NCBI GenBank assembly: GCA_010909725.1 | Contig: JAACMV010000027.1 | Span: 558,001 to 622,000, forward strand | Direction of reading: 5' to 3' | Length of the DNA: 64,000 nt | Origin: Picochlorum sp. 'celeri' | Taxonomy: Eukaryota > Chlorophyta > Trebouxiophyceae | Part shown: positions 9,502 to 21,078 of the stretch, piece by piece | Numbering within the stretch: the stretch's first letter is position 1 | Layout: each line of letters begins with the position of its first letter | Notes under the pieces: model-generated | What the model was told of the DNA's origin: nothing | Seen by the model: only the letters and a program-made list of their open reading frames with translations | Database searches by the model: none | Position numbers and translations under genes: made by a program

Positions 9502-9885
9502 GCATACTAGTAGATGCGTTTTTTCATGTACCTCTATGTATAGATGGATGTAATAGTAGTATATTTCACACTGTGATATTGTATCAAGCTAGATTGATTT
9601 CTCAGATCTCATGAGATCTCTTTGCAGAAAAGAAAAAAAAAAGGAAAGATCCGACGTTGAGACAGGGTCGGATTGGTATCATCATCCTTTTTCATAGTAA
9701 AAATACAGTAGAAGTTGAACAGAAACAAATCTAGGTATATATGCACTTGGGTGAAGAAGGACGTCGTGATTTTTCAAAATTCATTTGAATTCCCCTTCCT
9801 CTTCCCCTTCCTCTTCCCTGTGATTAAGGAAGAAGAAAGAATTCATTCATAGATAACTAATTAATGACTATAAACGACTAGTGCG
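9502..9885. other. Intergenic: UROD 3' region and HIRA upstream region
   Basis: 384 bp with no gene seen. It contains the UROD TGTAA signal (9549-9553), a 16-bp perfect palindrome at 9604-9619, an A-run at about 9632-9642, and a short direct repeat of CCCTTCCTCTTC near 9793-9818. Confidence 0.5.
9604..9619. repeat. 16-bp perfect palindrome
   Basis: AGATCTCATGAGATCT reads the same on both strands. It sits about 100 bp after the UROD stop. It could be a hairpin in the 3' UTR or a dimeric protein site; nothing else in the sequence decides this. Confidence 0.6.
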
Positions 9886-12465
9886 ATGCTCGTGGATAAA
9901 CTCCCGTGGTGTCGTCATGGAGGTGCGCTTTTTTTGTGTCTTGCTGGTTGGTTCTCTTCTTCGTGATGGATGAATACAATGATCTTTCTTATTACAGGGA
10001 GTTTGATATTCTCAATCCATACGCAACAGAACGGAAACAGGTTTGCAACTGGAGGTGGGGATCACTGTGTGAAGATTTGGAGTCTTGCTGTGGCTGTGAA
10101 TGTGCGCAAAGAGTCTGATACCTCGAGTGCGACGTTGCTTGCAACTCTGACTGACCATAATGGCCCTGTGAATGTGGTTCGGTTTTCTCCAGTGGCGTCC
10201 ATGGTGGCGTCTGGGTCTGATGATGGTGTTGCTTGTGTGTATGAGTTGCACAATGGCCCTGGTGGGGGTGTGATGGGGGGCGAGGCGAATGTGGAGAATT
10301 GGCGAACGAAATATGTTTTAAAAGGCCATAGCAGTAATATTGTGGATTTAAGTTGGTCTCCTGATGGGGCGTATCTTGCGACGGCGAGCTTGGATAATTC
10401 AGTGATAGTCTGGGATATGGGGACTGGCAAAGCTGTCAAGACGCTCGTGCATCACTCCTCTTTTGTGAAAGGAGTCGCATGGGATCCGGTGGGGACATAT
10501 TTGGCGACACAGTCGGAAGATGCTTCGGTGGTTATTTTGAAACGAGATGATTGGTCCATTGCTGGGACAGTCACCAGTCCATTTCAAGTTCATGGGTCCA
10601 TGGTGACTACAACATTCTCCATGAGGCTGTCGTGGTCGCCCGATGGCCAGTATATAATGGCAGGAAATAGTTATCAGGGTAGTACACATGTTGCAGTGGC
10701 TGTACCTCGGGGAAAATGGGACGAAAAGGAGGACTACCTGTTGATCTGTGGTCATCGTGGTGCTGTTGTGTCTCCATGCTTTGCTCCACGGTTATATCAT
10801 GTGCCTCCGTTGGGCGGCGGTTTACCATCCGAGAGTTTGACGTCTGTGTTTGCATTAGGAGCTCAGGATGGTAAGGTGAGTGTGTGGGCAGCGTCGACAG
10901 AGCGGGCATACTTTGTTGGGAAGAAGTTTTTTGACAGCCAGGTCCTTGATGTGGCGTGGACACCTGATGGTAGAACCCTGTTTGCATGTTCTGCGGACAA
11001 GTCTGTTGCGTGTTTTCAATTTGAGGAGCGAGAATTGGGTTTGATTGCAACGAAAGAGGAAATGGATACTGTGATGAAGACGCTGTATGGTTCCAGTGGT
11101 GGAAGGCAGACAAAGAGAGTGTTGATTGAGAGTGCAGATCATCTGGCATTGGAGAAGAATGCAGGCGTGTCTTCTACACCTGCTGCATCTACTATAGAGG
11201 CTTTAGATGCTCGTATTAGCGGGGCTGCGGGTATTACGCAGACTGGGTTTGGTCCAGCGAGTCCTAAGGAGCCAGCAGTGGTGCATAGCCCACCTCCTGC
11301 AAAGAAGAAGAGGAAGGAGACGACAATGACGACCACAGGAAATGGCGAGCATGCGGAAGCTGCAGAAGATGGGCAAAATGGTATTCCTCCTGTTTCATCA
11401 TCAGTGGTGACGATGAATCGATTGCCACCAATACCTGTGTTACCATCAATTACCGCATCCTGGCAGTCGGCTGGATCCCTCATGGAGGAGACTGCATCAT
11501 TTTCTAGGGACTTTGCGGAGGGTATTGAGCATATGCAACGAGATAGGGTCAATATTACTGTTACAAATGCACATCTAAGCGTCTCTGGGTACTCCTTTGC
11601 ACAAATCAAAGCGACAGGGCGACATGTCTCTTGGCAAGATTTGGTCTCAGGGAGTGTTGTTGGTGTGGTTGGCTCCAAGGATTTCTGTGCAGTGGCCACT
11701 GACGATGGCCATGTGATCGTGTACACTCCTAATGGAAGGCGGAAAAGCTCTCCAATATGTCTTGGATCTGGTATTGCGAATTTGGTTGTTTCCGAAGTTA
11801 CATGTAGCCTGTTTATGGTGGCCAGTACCTCTGGTGTCCTGAAGGTGTACGATGCGTGTGACATGAAAGAGGTCATTGCTGCCGACCTTGCTCCCATCCT
11901 TGAGGGTAAAAGGGTTGCGATTGATATATCTTTGTCTAATTCTGGTTCACCACTCATATCACTGTCAGACTCGAGTGCATATATCTGGCACCCCGTATTG
12001 AAATCGTGGACTAAACTCTTGGATGATTCCACGTGCATGTCCAACTTTTACCCGTTGGCGAATGTATCCGGACAGGGAGATGTGAGCGATTTGCAGAGCA
12101 AATCGAGGAAAGATTCTAGTATACATTCATCACTACTGTTAGGACGGAGTAGTGCTTCAAATACAGCTCGATACTACGTTTCACGAAGTCATCTAGAGGG
12201 CAACCTGGCTGCAGCAGCAGTACTTGAGTCCAGGACAGAGTTTCAATCATTCTTGAAGTCCTATTGCCAGCTCTTGGTTGGACATAAGGATGAATCAAGG
12301 TTGAAAGATGTGACAGATGAGCTGATGGAAGGGTCATTTATGGGAGATGAGGAATTTGAGCGATCCATGGTGAAGGATGTAGTGATTCCTTGCCTTGCTA
12401 CAGATCGTCATTTGAGTAAACTCGTTCAGAGATGCCAAGACATGATCAAGGATCTACAAAACTGA
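9886..12465 (+). CDS. HIRA: HIRA-type histone chaperone (WD40)
   Basis: Exon 1 is only 37 nt (9886-9922), then a 75-nt intron (gtgcgc...attacag), then exon 2 (9998-12465); the product is 834 residues. The join creates CRHGG-SLIFSIH, matching the conserved HIRA start in which a short Trp/His segment precedes IFS and FATGG. WD40 repeats fill about residues 15-370 (for example DHCVKIWSL, LDNSVIVWDMGTGKAVKTL). A Pro/Ser/Lys-rich linker with an NLS-like KKKRK follows, then a C-terminal HIRA region (about 500-834). HIRA deposits H3.3/H4 outside S phase with UBN1/CABIN1-type partners. Convergent with CSE1; the stops are 55 bp apart. Confidence 0.93.
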
Positions 12466-12520
12466 TATCTATACAAATGTCGATATAACGGAATTTAAAT
12501 AGTTTGGTGTAATAATGAAA

Positions 12521-15500
12521 TCATTGTAAACCAATGTTTTTGAATAGCTGAGCCACTGGTGCTTGCTTGTCTGCTGGTAGTTGTGCTGCAAGCGCTGCAA
12601 GACGACCAGAGGATTGGGAGTTGTATTGCAACAGACGCTGGGCCACATCGACCTTGCCGTCGGGAACGTTAGAAAGCCAGTCTTTCTCTTCAGTAGACGC
12701 GTAGTGCAATTTCGCATACGCAGCAGAATATCCAGAGAATTCCTCAACGTCCTGTCCACCATCTTCCAGAGATTGCACTGGGGCATGTGTCCCTCCAGCA
12801 ATGCGAGCAGCAATGGCCTGGAGCAAAGATGAAGCAGCAGCATTCGCATTTGATCCTTGCAGCACCGGAGACTCTGTCAAAAGTCGTGTAGATCCTACAA
12901 GGGCTATTTTTTCGCTTGTTATTGCTCCTGGCGCTGCCAAAGCGGGGGACCATACATTCTGCACAATCATGAGCAATATGCCAGGTTGCACAGAGTCCAT
13001 CGACTGACCAGCAATATCACCACCACGCAGTGCCGCAAAAAGAGCTCCAGTATACATGAAACTCTTGCAGAACTTTGAAGTCTTTGCAGACTGAAGTCTC
13101 TGATAAATAATACTCCATATGGCCCCAAGATACTGCTGCATGGTGCTGGGATCCAATGATGCAAGCAAGTAATCCAGAATATACATTCCTTCGTGATCTT
13201 GACTTTTCAGGGCAACAAGCTTTTGGAAAACACCCAGAATACCTTGCACATGTGGCTCGATTTGCTTTGGACAGGTCCGAATGTACGTTCGGAGCAGCCT
13301 ACCCAGGGCTGGAATATTTCCATGGCGCTCCCAGAAGTGAGGAGTCAATAGTGGCTGGAGCAACTGCATATACGTATCTGGAATATTTTGACCGCCAACT
13401 CCTCTCTTCTCAATCATTTCTGAGAAGATTTGGAACACATATGGATGAAATTCCTGCACATCTTCCTGTAAAATGATTTGGAAAGGAGGGAAAATGACTG
13501 ACTCGACAGAGCTACATGATGCTTCGCTGCCATCGCACCCATACTTCACGAGTGCAGCTATGGACTCAAATAGATAATGATTGAAACTAGGTTGCGTTGG
13601 ATTGCGTGCCACTGCTCCTAAGACAGCAGAGAGCTCTGACAATGCTGCAGATGTTACCGGCCCAACAGCAGTCCCAACAAATGCAACAAACCTCATGATC
13701 GCCCTCATCACGTACTCATTCTCTCCAGAATCTGGCATTTTGAGTGCTGCAAATACCTTTTCTAGAATTGGCTGTAAAAGAGATTCCAGATCTGCCGTAC
13801 GGAACACTGATTTTCCATCCGATTTCATTGCCAAGAGCCTCTCTATCAATGTGGCAGCATACGAATGCACCACGTTATCTGGACTAGACAATAAATTGAT
13901 GCATTTGGGGAACATGCTCAGCAATATATCTCTTGACAACTGAGATCTAAACACTGTGACAAACCTCAAGGAATCTGCTTTAATGACTGTCCTATGCTCT
14001 ACATTCTTATCCTCCAATTCTGGAGCAATATGAGACGCATAAAATTCATTCAAATTGACGAGCTCGTTCGTGGTCGTCGCACCAGCTGCAGAGGTTTTTG
14101 TTTTTGCTGCCAAAGCAGTTACTAAGTAAATTGCTGCATCCTTTGCCTGCCACTTATTTGTGGGATCTGAGGCAGCTTCAGACAACAGTGCACTAACATA
14201 TCCAGTAAACAGTTGTGTCGTCTCATTCGGAAATTTCTCTACAAGTGCTTTTACCAGCTCAGATGCTGACCTTCTTCGTGTATCAGAATCAGACCCTTCA
14301 GTATCCCGCCGAACATATTCTACCCAATTCATCTCAAAGAGCTCTACATCACCCTCTCTGAGCCTAATATTTGGAATCACAACACCTTCACACACTTGCT
14401 TCAGAATATCCTCTCCAGCAAAGAGATTATAATGAACACTTCGAGCAACAGTCGTCAAAAATGCAATAGCAGACATTGCAAGGGCATCCTGCCCAACACC
14501 ATCACCCACATCCACCAACTGCTTCCACACATCACCAACAAAGGTCTCAAGATACTGCGCAAATTCCTCCTCATTCATCTCCATAAACAAAGACAGGCAC
14601 TCGCATGCCACAGACTTTAACGCATCTAATGGAGATTCTTCATCAGGGTCGCTCATCGTAAGTGCAGGCACCTGCAACGTGAGCAACTTGTGGATACAAT
14701 CCATCCATTCTTTCAAATTTTCCTCAAACTCATCCGTCAACCCAGGAGAATTCAAAGAATAAAAAACGCTCAATACAAGCCTAGCATTAGACAGAGTTAA
14801 ATTGGCAGTATCAGGTAATGACGATGCTTGTCCAAGCTCCAAACATGCTCCAGTCAACTTGGTCGCCACATGAAGCAAGGGCTTGATAATAAACTGACAG
14901 TACGCCAATTCATTGGATATATTATCAATATATTGCCCTCTAAACCTCTTAAATATAGAATCAGTCGTTGTCAACACCCCATTCAACTGCTTCAAATCAC
15001 TGCTCTCGAGTCTGTCCTTGATACTGGGCAACAGACTAGGCCATCTTTCAGGGAAATCAAACTCACTAATGATCGTCAGCGCCTCACTGATTTGAGCTCT
15101 CACTTTGTCAGGAGCATTCAACATGAGCTCCACGATATGCTGGCGAATCTGCTCCTTCTCATCATCCCCAAGCACACGAACCTGCTCCACCCCACTCGTC
15201 TCATCCATCTTTTCCCAGCTATATTTGACCAAATTTTTAAATTGAACAGCTCCTTGCTGCCGTATTTCCAATGGAACACTATCCAGCGATACAACCTTCA
15301 AAAGCTCAACCCCAAATCCAGGCTGCGCTTCGAATGTCTTGAGTGCAGCCTCTGCACTCTTGATCTGACTCTGCATACACGCAAACACACATGAGGACAC
15401 GCACAGTACCGCCTTCAACACATTCTTAATAAACTTTTACTTATATTCATCAAATAATTAGCACGCAAACGCACCGGATCAGGCGCAAGGGTCTGTCCCA

Positions 15501-15525
15501 ACACCTGTTGGATCTGTTGTTGCAT
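12521..15525 (-). CDS. CSE1: Exportin-2 / CSE1, importin-alpha re-exporter
   Basis: Exon 1 (15525-15475, 17 codons) and exon 2 (15370-12521) are separated by a 104-nt intron (gtgcgttt...gtatgcag), giving 966 residues, the usual size for CSE1/CAS. The join reads LAPDP-SQIKSAEAALK, the typical beginning of importin-beta-like proteins. The importin-beta N-terminal domain follows (QQGAVQFKNLVKYSW), then the CSE1 signature ISEFDFPERWPSLLP, and HEAT repeats to the end. With RanGTP, CSE1 returns importin-alpha to the cytoplasm. An internal start at 15421 would replace the true exon 1 with translated intron. Confidence 0.95.
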
Positions 15526-15735
15526 CGTTCCACCCCTGTACTCGTATCTGATGGTACCTGCTACACAAACACTACAATTTTCTATCAATACTTTCAGTAA
15601 TGCGCATGCTTTCTGATCTTGAGCTGTATTCTTTCTTCGAGAAAGACAACGAATAATCCTTATTTAGATACATTTAATCACAGATTGTTCCAAAAAAACA
15701 CCGTGTCTACTCGACGTGGGTGACAATGCAATACA

Positions 15736-16438
15736 ATGATGACAGTTATCCATAGCAAAGCACAACTTCAGATCACATCCAGGCCTGTTCGGAGACGATC
15801 GGCCACTCGAAGGCAACCTGAGACTGTGAGGTCCATGTTCGGTTTGAATATGGGAAAAAAGACGGTCGAAAAGAGGTTGGAGAAGAAGCAAGAGGTACGA
15901 TACTATGCTTTGTAGCAGCCTTTGAATCAAAAGGTGTCAGTATATCATGGAGAATGGGTGCGTGCAGTTGCTAAGCAGCTTGCAGGGCCTTGGACGTGGG
16001 TTGAAAGCTTCTGATGAGGATAAGGAGCGTATTAATAGTCTTGCAAAGGATCTTGAACGAATGAATCCTACCAAAAATGTTCTTGGTCCCCAGTTGAGTG
16101 CAAAATGGAAGTTGGAGTACACAACATCAGATTCCATCCTGGGAACAAAGAGGCCTCCATTCCTGAGGCCTTTTGGGGACATATTTCAAACGATTAGGGC
16201 TGAGAAGCTGGAGGCTAGAAATCAGGAGACGTGGCCTTTCTTTAATGCAGTAGAGGCGACGCTGGAGCCTGTGAATTCATCCAAAGTGAATGTCAAGTTT
16301 GATACGTTTTACATTGGCAGCATCATTCCAATCAAGGCACCAGATTCTGCACGAGGAGAGCTGACAGTCACGTACTTGGATGATACCTTGCGTATATCTC
16401 GAGGGAATAAGGGAAACTTGTTCATTTTGAGTCGATAA
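15736..16438 (+). CDS. PAP/fibrillin plastid lipid-associated protein
   Basis: Exon 1 (15736-15894) and exon 2 (15968-16438) joined across a 73-nt intron (gtacga...gcgtgcag) give 209 residues. Exon 1 is rich in Arg, Ser and Thr and reads as a transit peptide. The join restores KKQE-LLSSLQGLGRGLKAS, the conserved opening of the fibrillin domain. Further markers are NPTKNVL, WKLEYTTSDSILG, FDTFYIGSIIPIKAP and the terminal LDDTLRISRGNKGNLFIL. Fibrillins are plastoglobule or thylakoid proteins handling lipids and isoprenoids; the subfamily is not clear. A model starting at the ATG at 15947 would translate the end of the intron. TGTAA is at 16460-16464. Confidence 0.88.
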
Positions 16439-16469
16439 AGGTGGTATTACATGAATGCTTGTAACAATA

Positions 16470-17402
16470 TCAAAATTTGAATACTTGAGACTCTGTGTAT
16501 CCCATGTCTTTCAACAGGCCTGACAAAGGACCCTGTTCTTTTGGAGACACTTTCTTTCCTGATATGGCATTCATCATTGGTGGTGGACCGCAGACGAGAA
16601 CCATGCAGTCGCTGTTTGCCTTGGGCATGTTGCTTGACAAGACATCTTTGGTAACATATCCAACTCCACCGCTCCATGACGTGCCTTTGGGGATTGCATC
16701 AACCATATAGTACACTGAAAAGTTGGCATGTGCTTTTGCCAAACTGTCCAATCTATCTTTGAGCATGATATCAGATGGAGAAACATTGCAATAAATGAGG
16801 TTTATTGGTGATGTGTAGCCAATCTTTAAAAGCTGTTCTGCCATTTGAAGCATCGGCGTGATTCCTGTGCCCCCAGCAACCATTCCAATTCCTGCCTTCT
16901 TCTTCGCAGCATCCGCCACGTCCAACTTGACGATGGGCCCCTTGAAGTCTAGTGTATCTCCTGGTTTGAGGGATGCAAAATGCTGTGTCAATTTCCCATC
17001 TGGGTAAATTTTGATTGCGAGATCCAACTGCTTTGCATCAGGCGCAGATACAGGCGTGTATGGACGCATAACCATCTTATTTTCGCCATTCTCCTTCTTC
17101 TCGCCTACAGGGGCTCTGGTTAAGAGGCAAGAGGCAACTGGCAAGTCACCTTGTTTTGAAGAGAGTTCAAACGTAAACAGATGAGTCGGCCTTTCACCCG
17201 ATGTCAATTCTTCTCTAGATATCAATCTCAAAGGAACCCATGAATCTGGTTTCATTTCCTCTGCGGTTTCGGCAGATCTTGCAAAGGAGGTCTGAGTGGC
17301 TGCAAAAGCTCCTCCACTCAGTGTCGCCAGAGGGGCGAATGCGCGATTGGAAATAATTCTTCTAAGCATGGTGTAATTTGAAAGAATACTTTTATGCCGC
17401 AT
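16470..17402 (-). CDS. NADH-cytochrome b5 reductase, mitochondrial-type
   Basis: 310 residues, no intron. The N-terminus (MLRRIISNRAFAPLATLSGG from the second Met at 17369) looks like a mitochondrial presequence; the first ATG at 17402 adds 11 residues and either may be used. The FAD domain has the flavin motif RPYTPVS and the NADH domain has GGTGITPMLQ and the terminal CGPPPM. It would pass electrons from NADH to cytochrome b5 for desaturation or sterol steps or, in mitochondria, for detoxification or reductive roles. It is convergent with the fibrillin gene, whose stop is 31 bp away, and divergent from VPS55. Confidence 0.93.
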   Translation of the reverse strand: MRHKSILSNYTMLRRIISNRAFAPLATLSGGAFAATQTSFARSAETAEEMKPDSWVPLRLISREELTSGERPTHLFTFELSSKQGDLPVASCLLTRAPVGEKKENGENKMVMRPYTPVSAPDAKQLDLAIKIYPDGKLTQHFASLKPGDTLDFKGPIVKLDVADAAKKKAGIGMVAGGTGITPMLQMAEQLLKIGYTSPINLIYCNVSPSDIMLKDRLDSLAKAHANFSVYYMVDAIPKGTSWSGGVGYVTKDVLSSNMPKANSDCMVLVCGPPPMMNAISGKKVSPKEQGPLSGLLKDMGYTESQVFKF

Positions 17403-17421
17403 CGTGGAAGTTTGGAGGTCA

Positions 17422-17450
17422 AACCATTTCTGATTTCTGCAGAAATGGTT
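17422..17450. repeat. 10-bp inverted repeat (hairpin) in a divergent promoter
   Basis: AACCATTTCT (17422-17431) and AGAAATGGTT (17441-17450) are perfect inverse complements around a 9-nt loop. It sits 20 bp upstream of the cytochrome b5 reductase start, within the 254-bp spacer shared with VPS55. It may be in the reductase 5' UTR or be a protein-binding site. Confidence 0.6.
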
Positions 17451-17656
17451 GCTTATTTAAGGAATCCCGTGAGCGATGACATTCTGGTCCTTCCATGAGG
17501 TTCCAAACAGTCTAATTTCTTTAATTTGAAATTGAACAAAGTCGAGTAGAGGTGTCTGTACTTGGTGTATTGCGTGACTCTAGAGAAAGAACCCAACACA
17601 AGACGTCGCTTTGAATTATAGCGAGTCTGTCGCCGTGCTTGTAGTTTTATCTTACT

Positions 17657-18150
17657 ATGGATTCTGATGGGAAAGTATTTAGTATAATAGGAGGGGTTTT
17701 CGCCCTGGGAGTGATTTTCCAGTTCATGGTACGGATGTGTAACGGGTACTGTTCTCAGAGACTGTCTGGTCTCTCAAACACACATCTATGGATGGAGTAG
17801 GTACTCATGTGTCATGATGCGTCGTGCAGGGATGCTGGTTGTGGAGCAATTGGTGGCCATTGTTGACAGCGTTTGCATATATTTTAGTTCCCATGCCATA
17901 TCTCTTTTTTGGAGGAGATTCATATGGTGGAGGCCTTGACAGTGGATGGGTGGATGCAGGCAAGTTTTTGACTGGGTCAAGTTGCGTTGCGACAGTCGCT
18001 GTTCCTTCTATATTATACCATGCTGGTAAGATTACGTTAGGTGCTCTTTGGATGGAGATTATTGCAGTGTTTTTGATGGGCGGTGCCCTCATAGCATATG
18101 ATGTCACCCAGGAGGAGAGGTCTGGAGGAGGCTTTTACTCTGCCTTTTAG
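17657..18150 (+). CDS. VPS55: VPS55/LEPROT-family endosomal membrane protein
   Basis: Exon 1 (17657-17728, 24 codons) and exon 2 (17830-18150) are split by a 101-nt intron (gtacgg...cgtgcag), giving 130 residues, the usual VPS55 size. The sequence is four hydrophobic segments with the family's NWWPLL motif near the first junction, a Pro/Met-rich VPMPY loop and a short polar C-terminal tail. With VPS68 it acts in late-endosome-to-vacuole traffic in yeast; animal homologues control receptor surface levels. The partner is not in this window. Convergent with the claspin-like gene, 43 bp between stops. Confidence 0.88.
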
Positions 18151-18193
18151 CAGTTTATAGATTTTATTATTATTATTATCACGTTTACATGGT

Positions 18194-20263
18194 TTATCGC
18201 TTTGCTTTTTTGGGAGCAATATGCTGGCATACTGCTCCAATGACACTTGCACTGCCTTTTTTCTGAAAATTGGATGGCTTGTTCCATCGGGGAAGTTTCT
18301 TGAGCAGGAGCGAGCCTGCCTGCTGATTTCCAACAGAGCATGAGTTTTCCTGAGAGCTAGGCTGTGTAAGCTTTTGTAGATCTGAAAAATCAACCGGTGC
18401 GCTGGCATTCTCATGTGTGTTTGCCTGTTCCTCAGTTCCTTGGCGGCTGTAGGAGTCTTTCCTTCCAAACACAAAGGATTTGCCAGCAGATATTCCAAGA
18501 TTTGAGACAGAGTGATGTCTGTGAATCTTTTGCTTTCTTCCAATGAATGAAAGCCCATCAGAACCGGCCATCATATCTCTACTCCTTCGCTTGAGTGTCT
18601 CGGAACCACCAGAGTTTTGGTTTTCAGATGCGCTGTTTGCAAATAATTCCAGAATTTGCTGCGAATCTTCATCCAGGGGAACCCCTTTAGATCCAGCTAG
18701 GATATCTGATTGCTGTGACTCGACTAACTTTCGCTGCTGGGCTTTTCTCAGCATGGCTTCATCCTCGCACTCTTCTCCATCTGCGTCGACAGTATTGGGC
18801 TTTCCAAACAAATCTGGCCAAGATGTGCCCAGTCCAAAGTCATCGAGACTGCCATCCTCATGTCGAGCTCGTCGTTGACGACCTGTGAGCTCTCCTTCAT
18901 ATTCATCCAGTGCTCCTCTATTGCGTCTACCGAATCCATTTTCAAGGCCTCGTAATATATCCTTCAACTGCTGGCTTTCCTGCTGTCGGGCCCACTTGAT
19001 GTGAAGTTCCTCTGTTGCATCATCATTTTGGTGATGTTCATGACCTTCTGCAATAAGATCTTTCAACTCTCCATTTGCATCCACATCAGCATTCTCCTCC
19101 TCTTCATCATCGCTTACAGCTGCACCCATACCTTCCTCGTCACTCAGCTCTGCTTCCTCATCCACAAAATTTGATCGCTTTGTTTCCTTCTGCTGCTTTG
19201 GCTCTTCCCTATGCTTCATTAGTTCTTCAAGAGGATTCTGTGTTTTATTTTCTGCGGGCATCGAGCAGTCAGCAGAGTCCTCCTTGCTCGAGACAATGTC
19301 CTCATCATCATCATCATCATTCTCTTCACCTTCTTTTACAGCCCAACTGTGATCACTTTCCTCATCAGACTCAGATTCTGCTCCATCATCGAGAATATTC
19401 TCCTCCTCAAAATCTTCCATCTGCGTATCATTGTATGGATTGAATGCCAATGGTGAAGGTTTCTGGGGAGTCTGTTTGGGAACATCAATCAACTTGAATT
19501 CATTTCCATCATCTTCATCATCAGAAATCACCTCCAAATCATCATCATTATCATCATCGTTACAGAATGCATTGTGCTTCTGCTTTCGTGGTGTCACGAT
19601 ATTTCCATCATCGTTGCCATCTTGATGTACCGTGTCATCTTGATGCACCGTGTCATCGGCCCCCAGACCAACCTCGTTCAAAATATCATGAAACTTTGGA
19701 GCACAAGGTGCCCTCAACTCTGCTGCTCTATCCAATACCTGCTCTTTCTTTTTCCTCAACTTTTCTACGATACCTTCCAATGGCTTGATCTGAATTTTAT
19801 GCCCCTTCCCGAGCCTATCCTTTGTTGCCACCTCTCTCAACAAACGCTGCGTGTCAGCATCCATATCTCCTCGTGTCGTCCCATCCCCGGCAATCAACGC
19901 TATATCCTCCTCTTCTTCCTTATTGGTATCGTTCTCTTCATCATCGCTCGTACTATGACCATCGTCCGCGTCGCCTTCACCGTGTTGCAAGTACTCTTCA
20001 ATCTCATCCTCCTCATCCCAATACTGCTGCTGCTCCTCCTCCTCCTCGTCACCATCAGCATCATGCTGCCTTCCTTCTCCCATGGAAGGTGGAGTATCCA
20101 CCTGATCTACCAAATCCCGTGCCTTTTTCAGTCGTCGAACAGGCTCCTTGTCAGTAGAATTCCCACGGGCTTCGTGCACATGTTCTCCTTTCTTGTCTTC
20201 TTCAACGACGACATCCTCGTCTTCAATCCCCTCGAACAATTTATCTATGACTGTTGAACTCAT
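18194..20263 (-). CDS. Claspin/Mrc1-like replication checkpoint protein
   Basis: A 689-residue intronless protein, highly acidic (many Asp/Glu runs coded by GAT/GAA repeats) and mostly disordered. Two motifs place it: DTQRLLRE at 137-144, like the claspin ETQRL/RES segment, and SNFVDEEAELSDEEG at 364-378, which is the core of the Mrc1/claspin domain. Mrc1/claspin travels with the replication fork, links polymerase epsilon to the helicase and carries the checkpoint signal to CHK1/RAD53. SQ/TQ sites occur but are not dense. The call rests on short motifs, so another acidic nuclear protein is possible. Divergent from SRP19. Confidence 0.72.
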   Translation of the reverse strand: MSSTVIDKLFEGIEDEDVVVEEDKKGEHVHEARGNSTDKEPVRRLKKARDLVDQVDTPPSMGEGRQHDADGDEEEEEQQQYWDEEDEIEEYLQHGEGDADDGHSTSDDEENDTNKEEEEDIALIAGDGTTRGDMDADTQRLLREVATKDRLGKGHKIQIKPLEGIVEKLRKKKEQVLDRAAELRAPCAPKFHDILNEVGLGADDTVHQDDTVHQDGNDDGNIVTPRKQKHNAFCNDDDNDDDLEVISDDEDDGNEFKLIDVPKQTPQKPSPLAFNPYNDTQMEDFEEENILDDGAESESDEESDHSWAVKEGEENDDDDDEDIVSSKEDSADCSMPAENKTQNPLEELMKHREEPKQQKETKRSNFVDEEAELSDEEGMGAAVSDDEEEENADVDANGELKDLIAEGHEHHQNDDATEELHIKWARQQESQQLKDILRGLENGFGRRNRGALDEYEGELTGRQRRARHEDGSLDDFGLGTSWPDLFGKPNTVDADGEECEDEAMLRKAQQRKLVESQQSDILAGSKGVPLDEDSQQILELFANSASENQNSGGSETLKRRSRDMMAGSDGLSFIGRKQKIHRHHSVSNLGISAGKSFVFGRKDSYSRQGTEEQANTHENASAPVDFSDLQKLTQPSSQENSCSVGNQQAGSLLLKKLPRWNKPSNFQKKGSASVIGAVCQHIAPKKAKR

Positions 20264-20624
20264 GGTGAGATCGAATCAACAGAACTCGGGGACACAGCCA
20301 ATCAAAACCAGAGTCGCAGTTGTTGTTGATTGTTAGTTTAGAAAACGGAATACGACGGTGCTCTCTTTTTCAGTGCTTTAAGACACAGTACGCACACATC
20401 AAAAACCATTTATCATTAATTCGACCTGACTTTCATTGTCTCTTCGCTGCATGGGTCTATAGTACGCATCGTTCAAACCATTCGACATCGACGCTGCGAC
20501 ATCGGTCGTCAGACGACCTTGAAAGGTCATTTGGAAATGTGATGTCTGTATTCAATTCAGGCGTGACCAATACGCTGCTCGAACACTGTCTATCAGGATT
20601 AAAAAAAGAATTGTAGATGACACA
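20264..20624. other. Intergenic between claspin-like gene and SRP19
   Basis: 361 bp divergent promoter region. A 98-codon open frame at 20320-20616 has no family resemblance and ends 8 bp before the SRP19 start; I regard it as chance. No clear RNA gene was seen. Confidence 0.45.
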
Positions 20625-21065
20625 ATGGCCACCGCCACTGCAGGAGAAGACTCGAGAGTTTGCATCTACCCATGTTACTTAAACTCCACCGTCAGTGCCT
20701 CCAAAGGCAGGAAAATACCCAAAGATAAGGCAGTAGAGAACCCAACAACACCTCAAATATTCGATATTGTCCATAAGATACTCAAATTGCCGGCAGAAAT
20801 GCAGCGGAATAGGCATCCAAAAGATTGGAAATACCTGGGAAGAGTCCGAGTATCGCTGAAAGATGATAATGGTTCGTATATTAAGGAAGAATTATCTTCA
20901 AGGAAAGCTTTGATGATGAGAGTGGCCGAATTGTTGCCCAAACATCCTTCCAGGGAAGGAAAAGAGGGGGGCAGCGGCAGCAGTAGTCAAGAGCCAGCAG
21001 CTGCTGGAGGTGTTGGATCATTGCCTGCTCGAAAGAAACCTTCGGGTGGGAAGAAGAAGAAATAG
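20625..21065 (+). CDS. SRP19: Signal recognition particle 19 kDa subunit
   Basis: 146 residues, no intron. The SRP19 fold covers residues 8-110, with the opening RVCIYPCYLNST, GRKIPKDKAVENPT (conserved across eukaryotes and archaea), a GRVRVSLKDDNGS segment and SRKALMMRVAELLPKHPS. The C-terminus is a Lys-rich tail, also typical. SRP19 binds the S domain of SRP RNA and helps load SRP54 for co-translational targeting to the ER. It is convergent with MEMO1, with only 13 bp between the stops. Confidence 0.97.
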   Translation: MATATAGEDSRVCIYPCYLNSTVSASKGRKIPKDKAVENPTTPQIFDIVHKILKLPAEMQRNRHPKDWKYLGRVRVSLKDDNGSYIKEELSSRKALMMRVAELLPKHPSREGKEGGSGSSSQEPAAAGGVGSLPARKKPSGGKKKK

Positions 21066-21078
21066 TGCTTATTTTATA

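Noticed and set aside
15664..15930. 88-codon minus-strand frame beside the fibrillin gene
   Set aside because: It lies opposite the transit-peptide exon of the fibrillin gene and has no support of its own.
20320..20616. 98-codon frame upstream of SRP19
   Set aside because: No similarity to any family, no intron logic, and it fills a divergent promoter.
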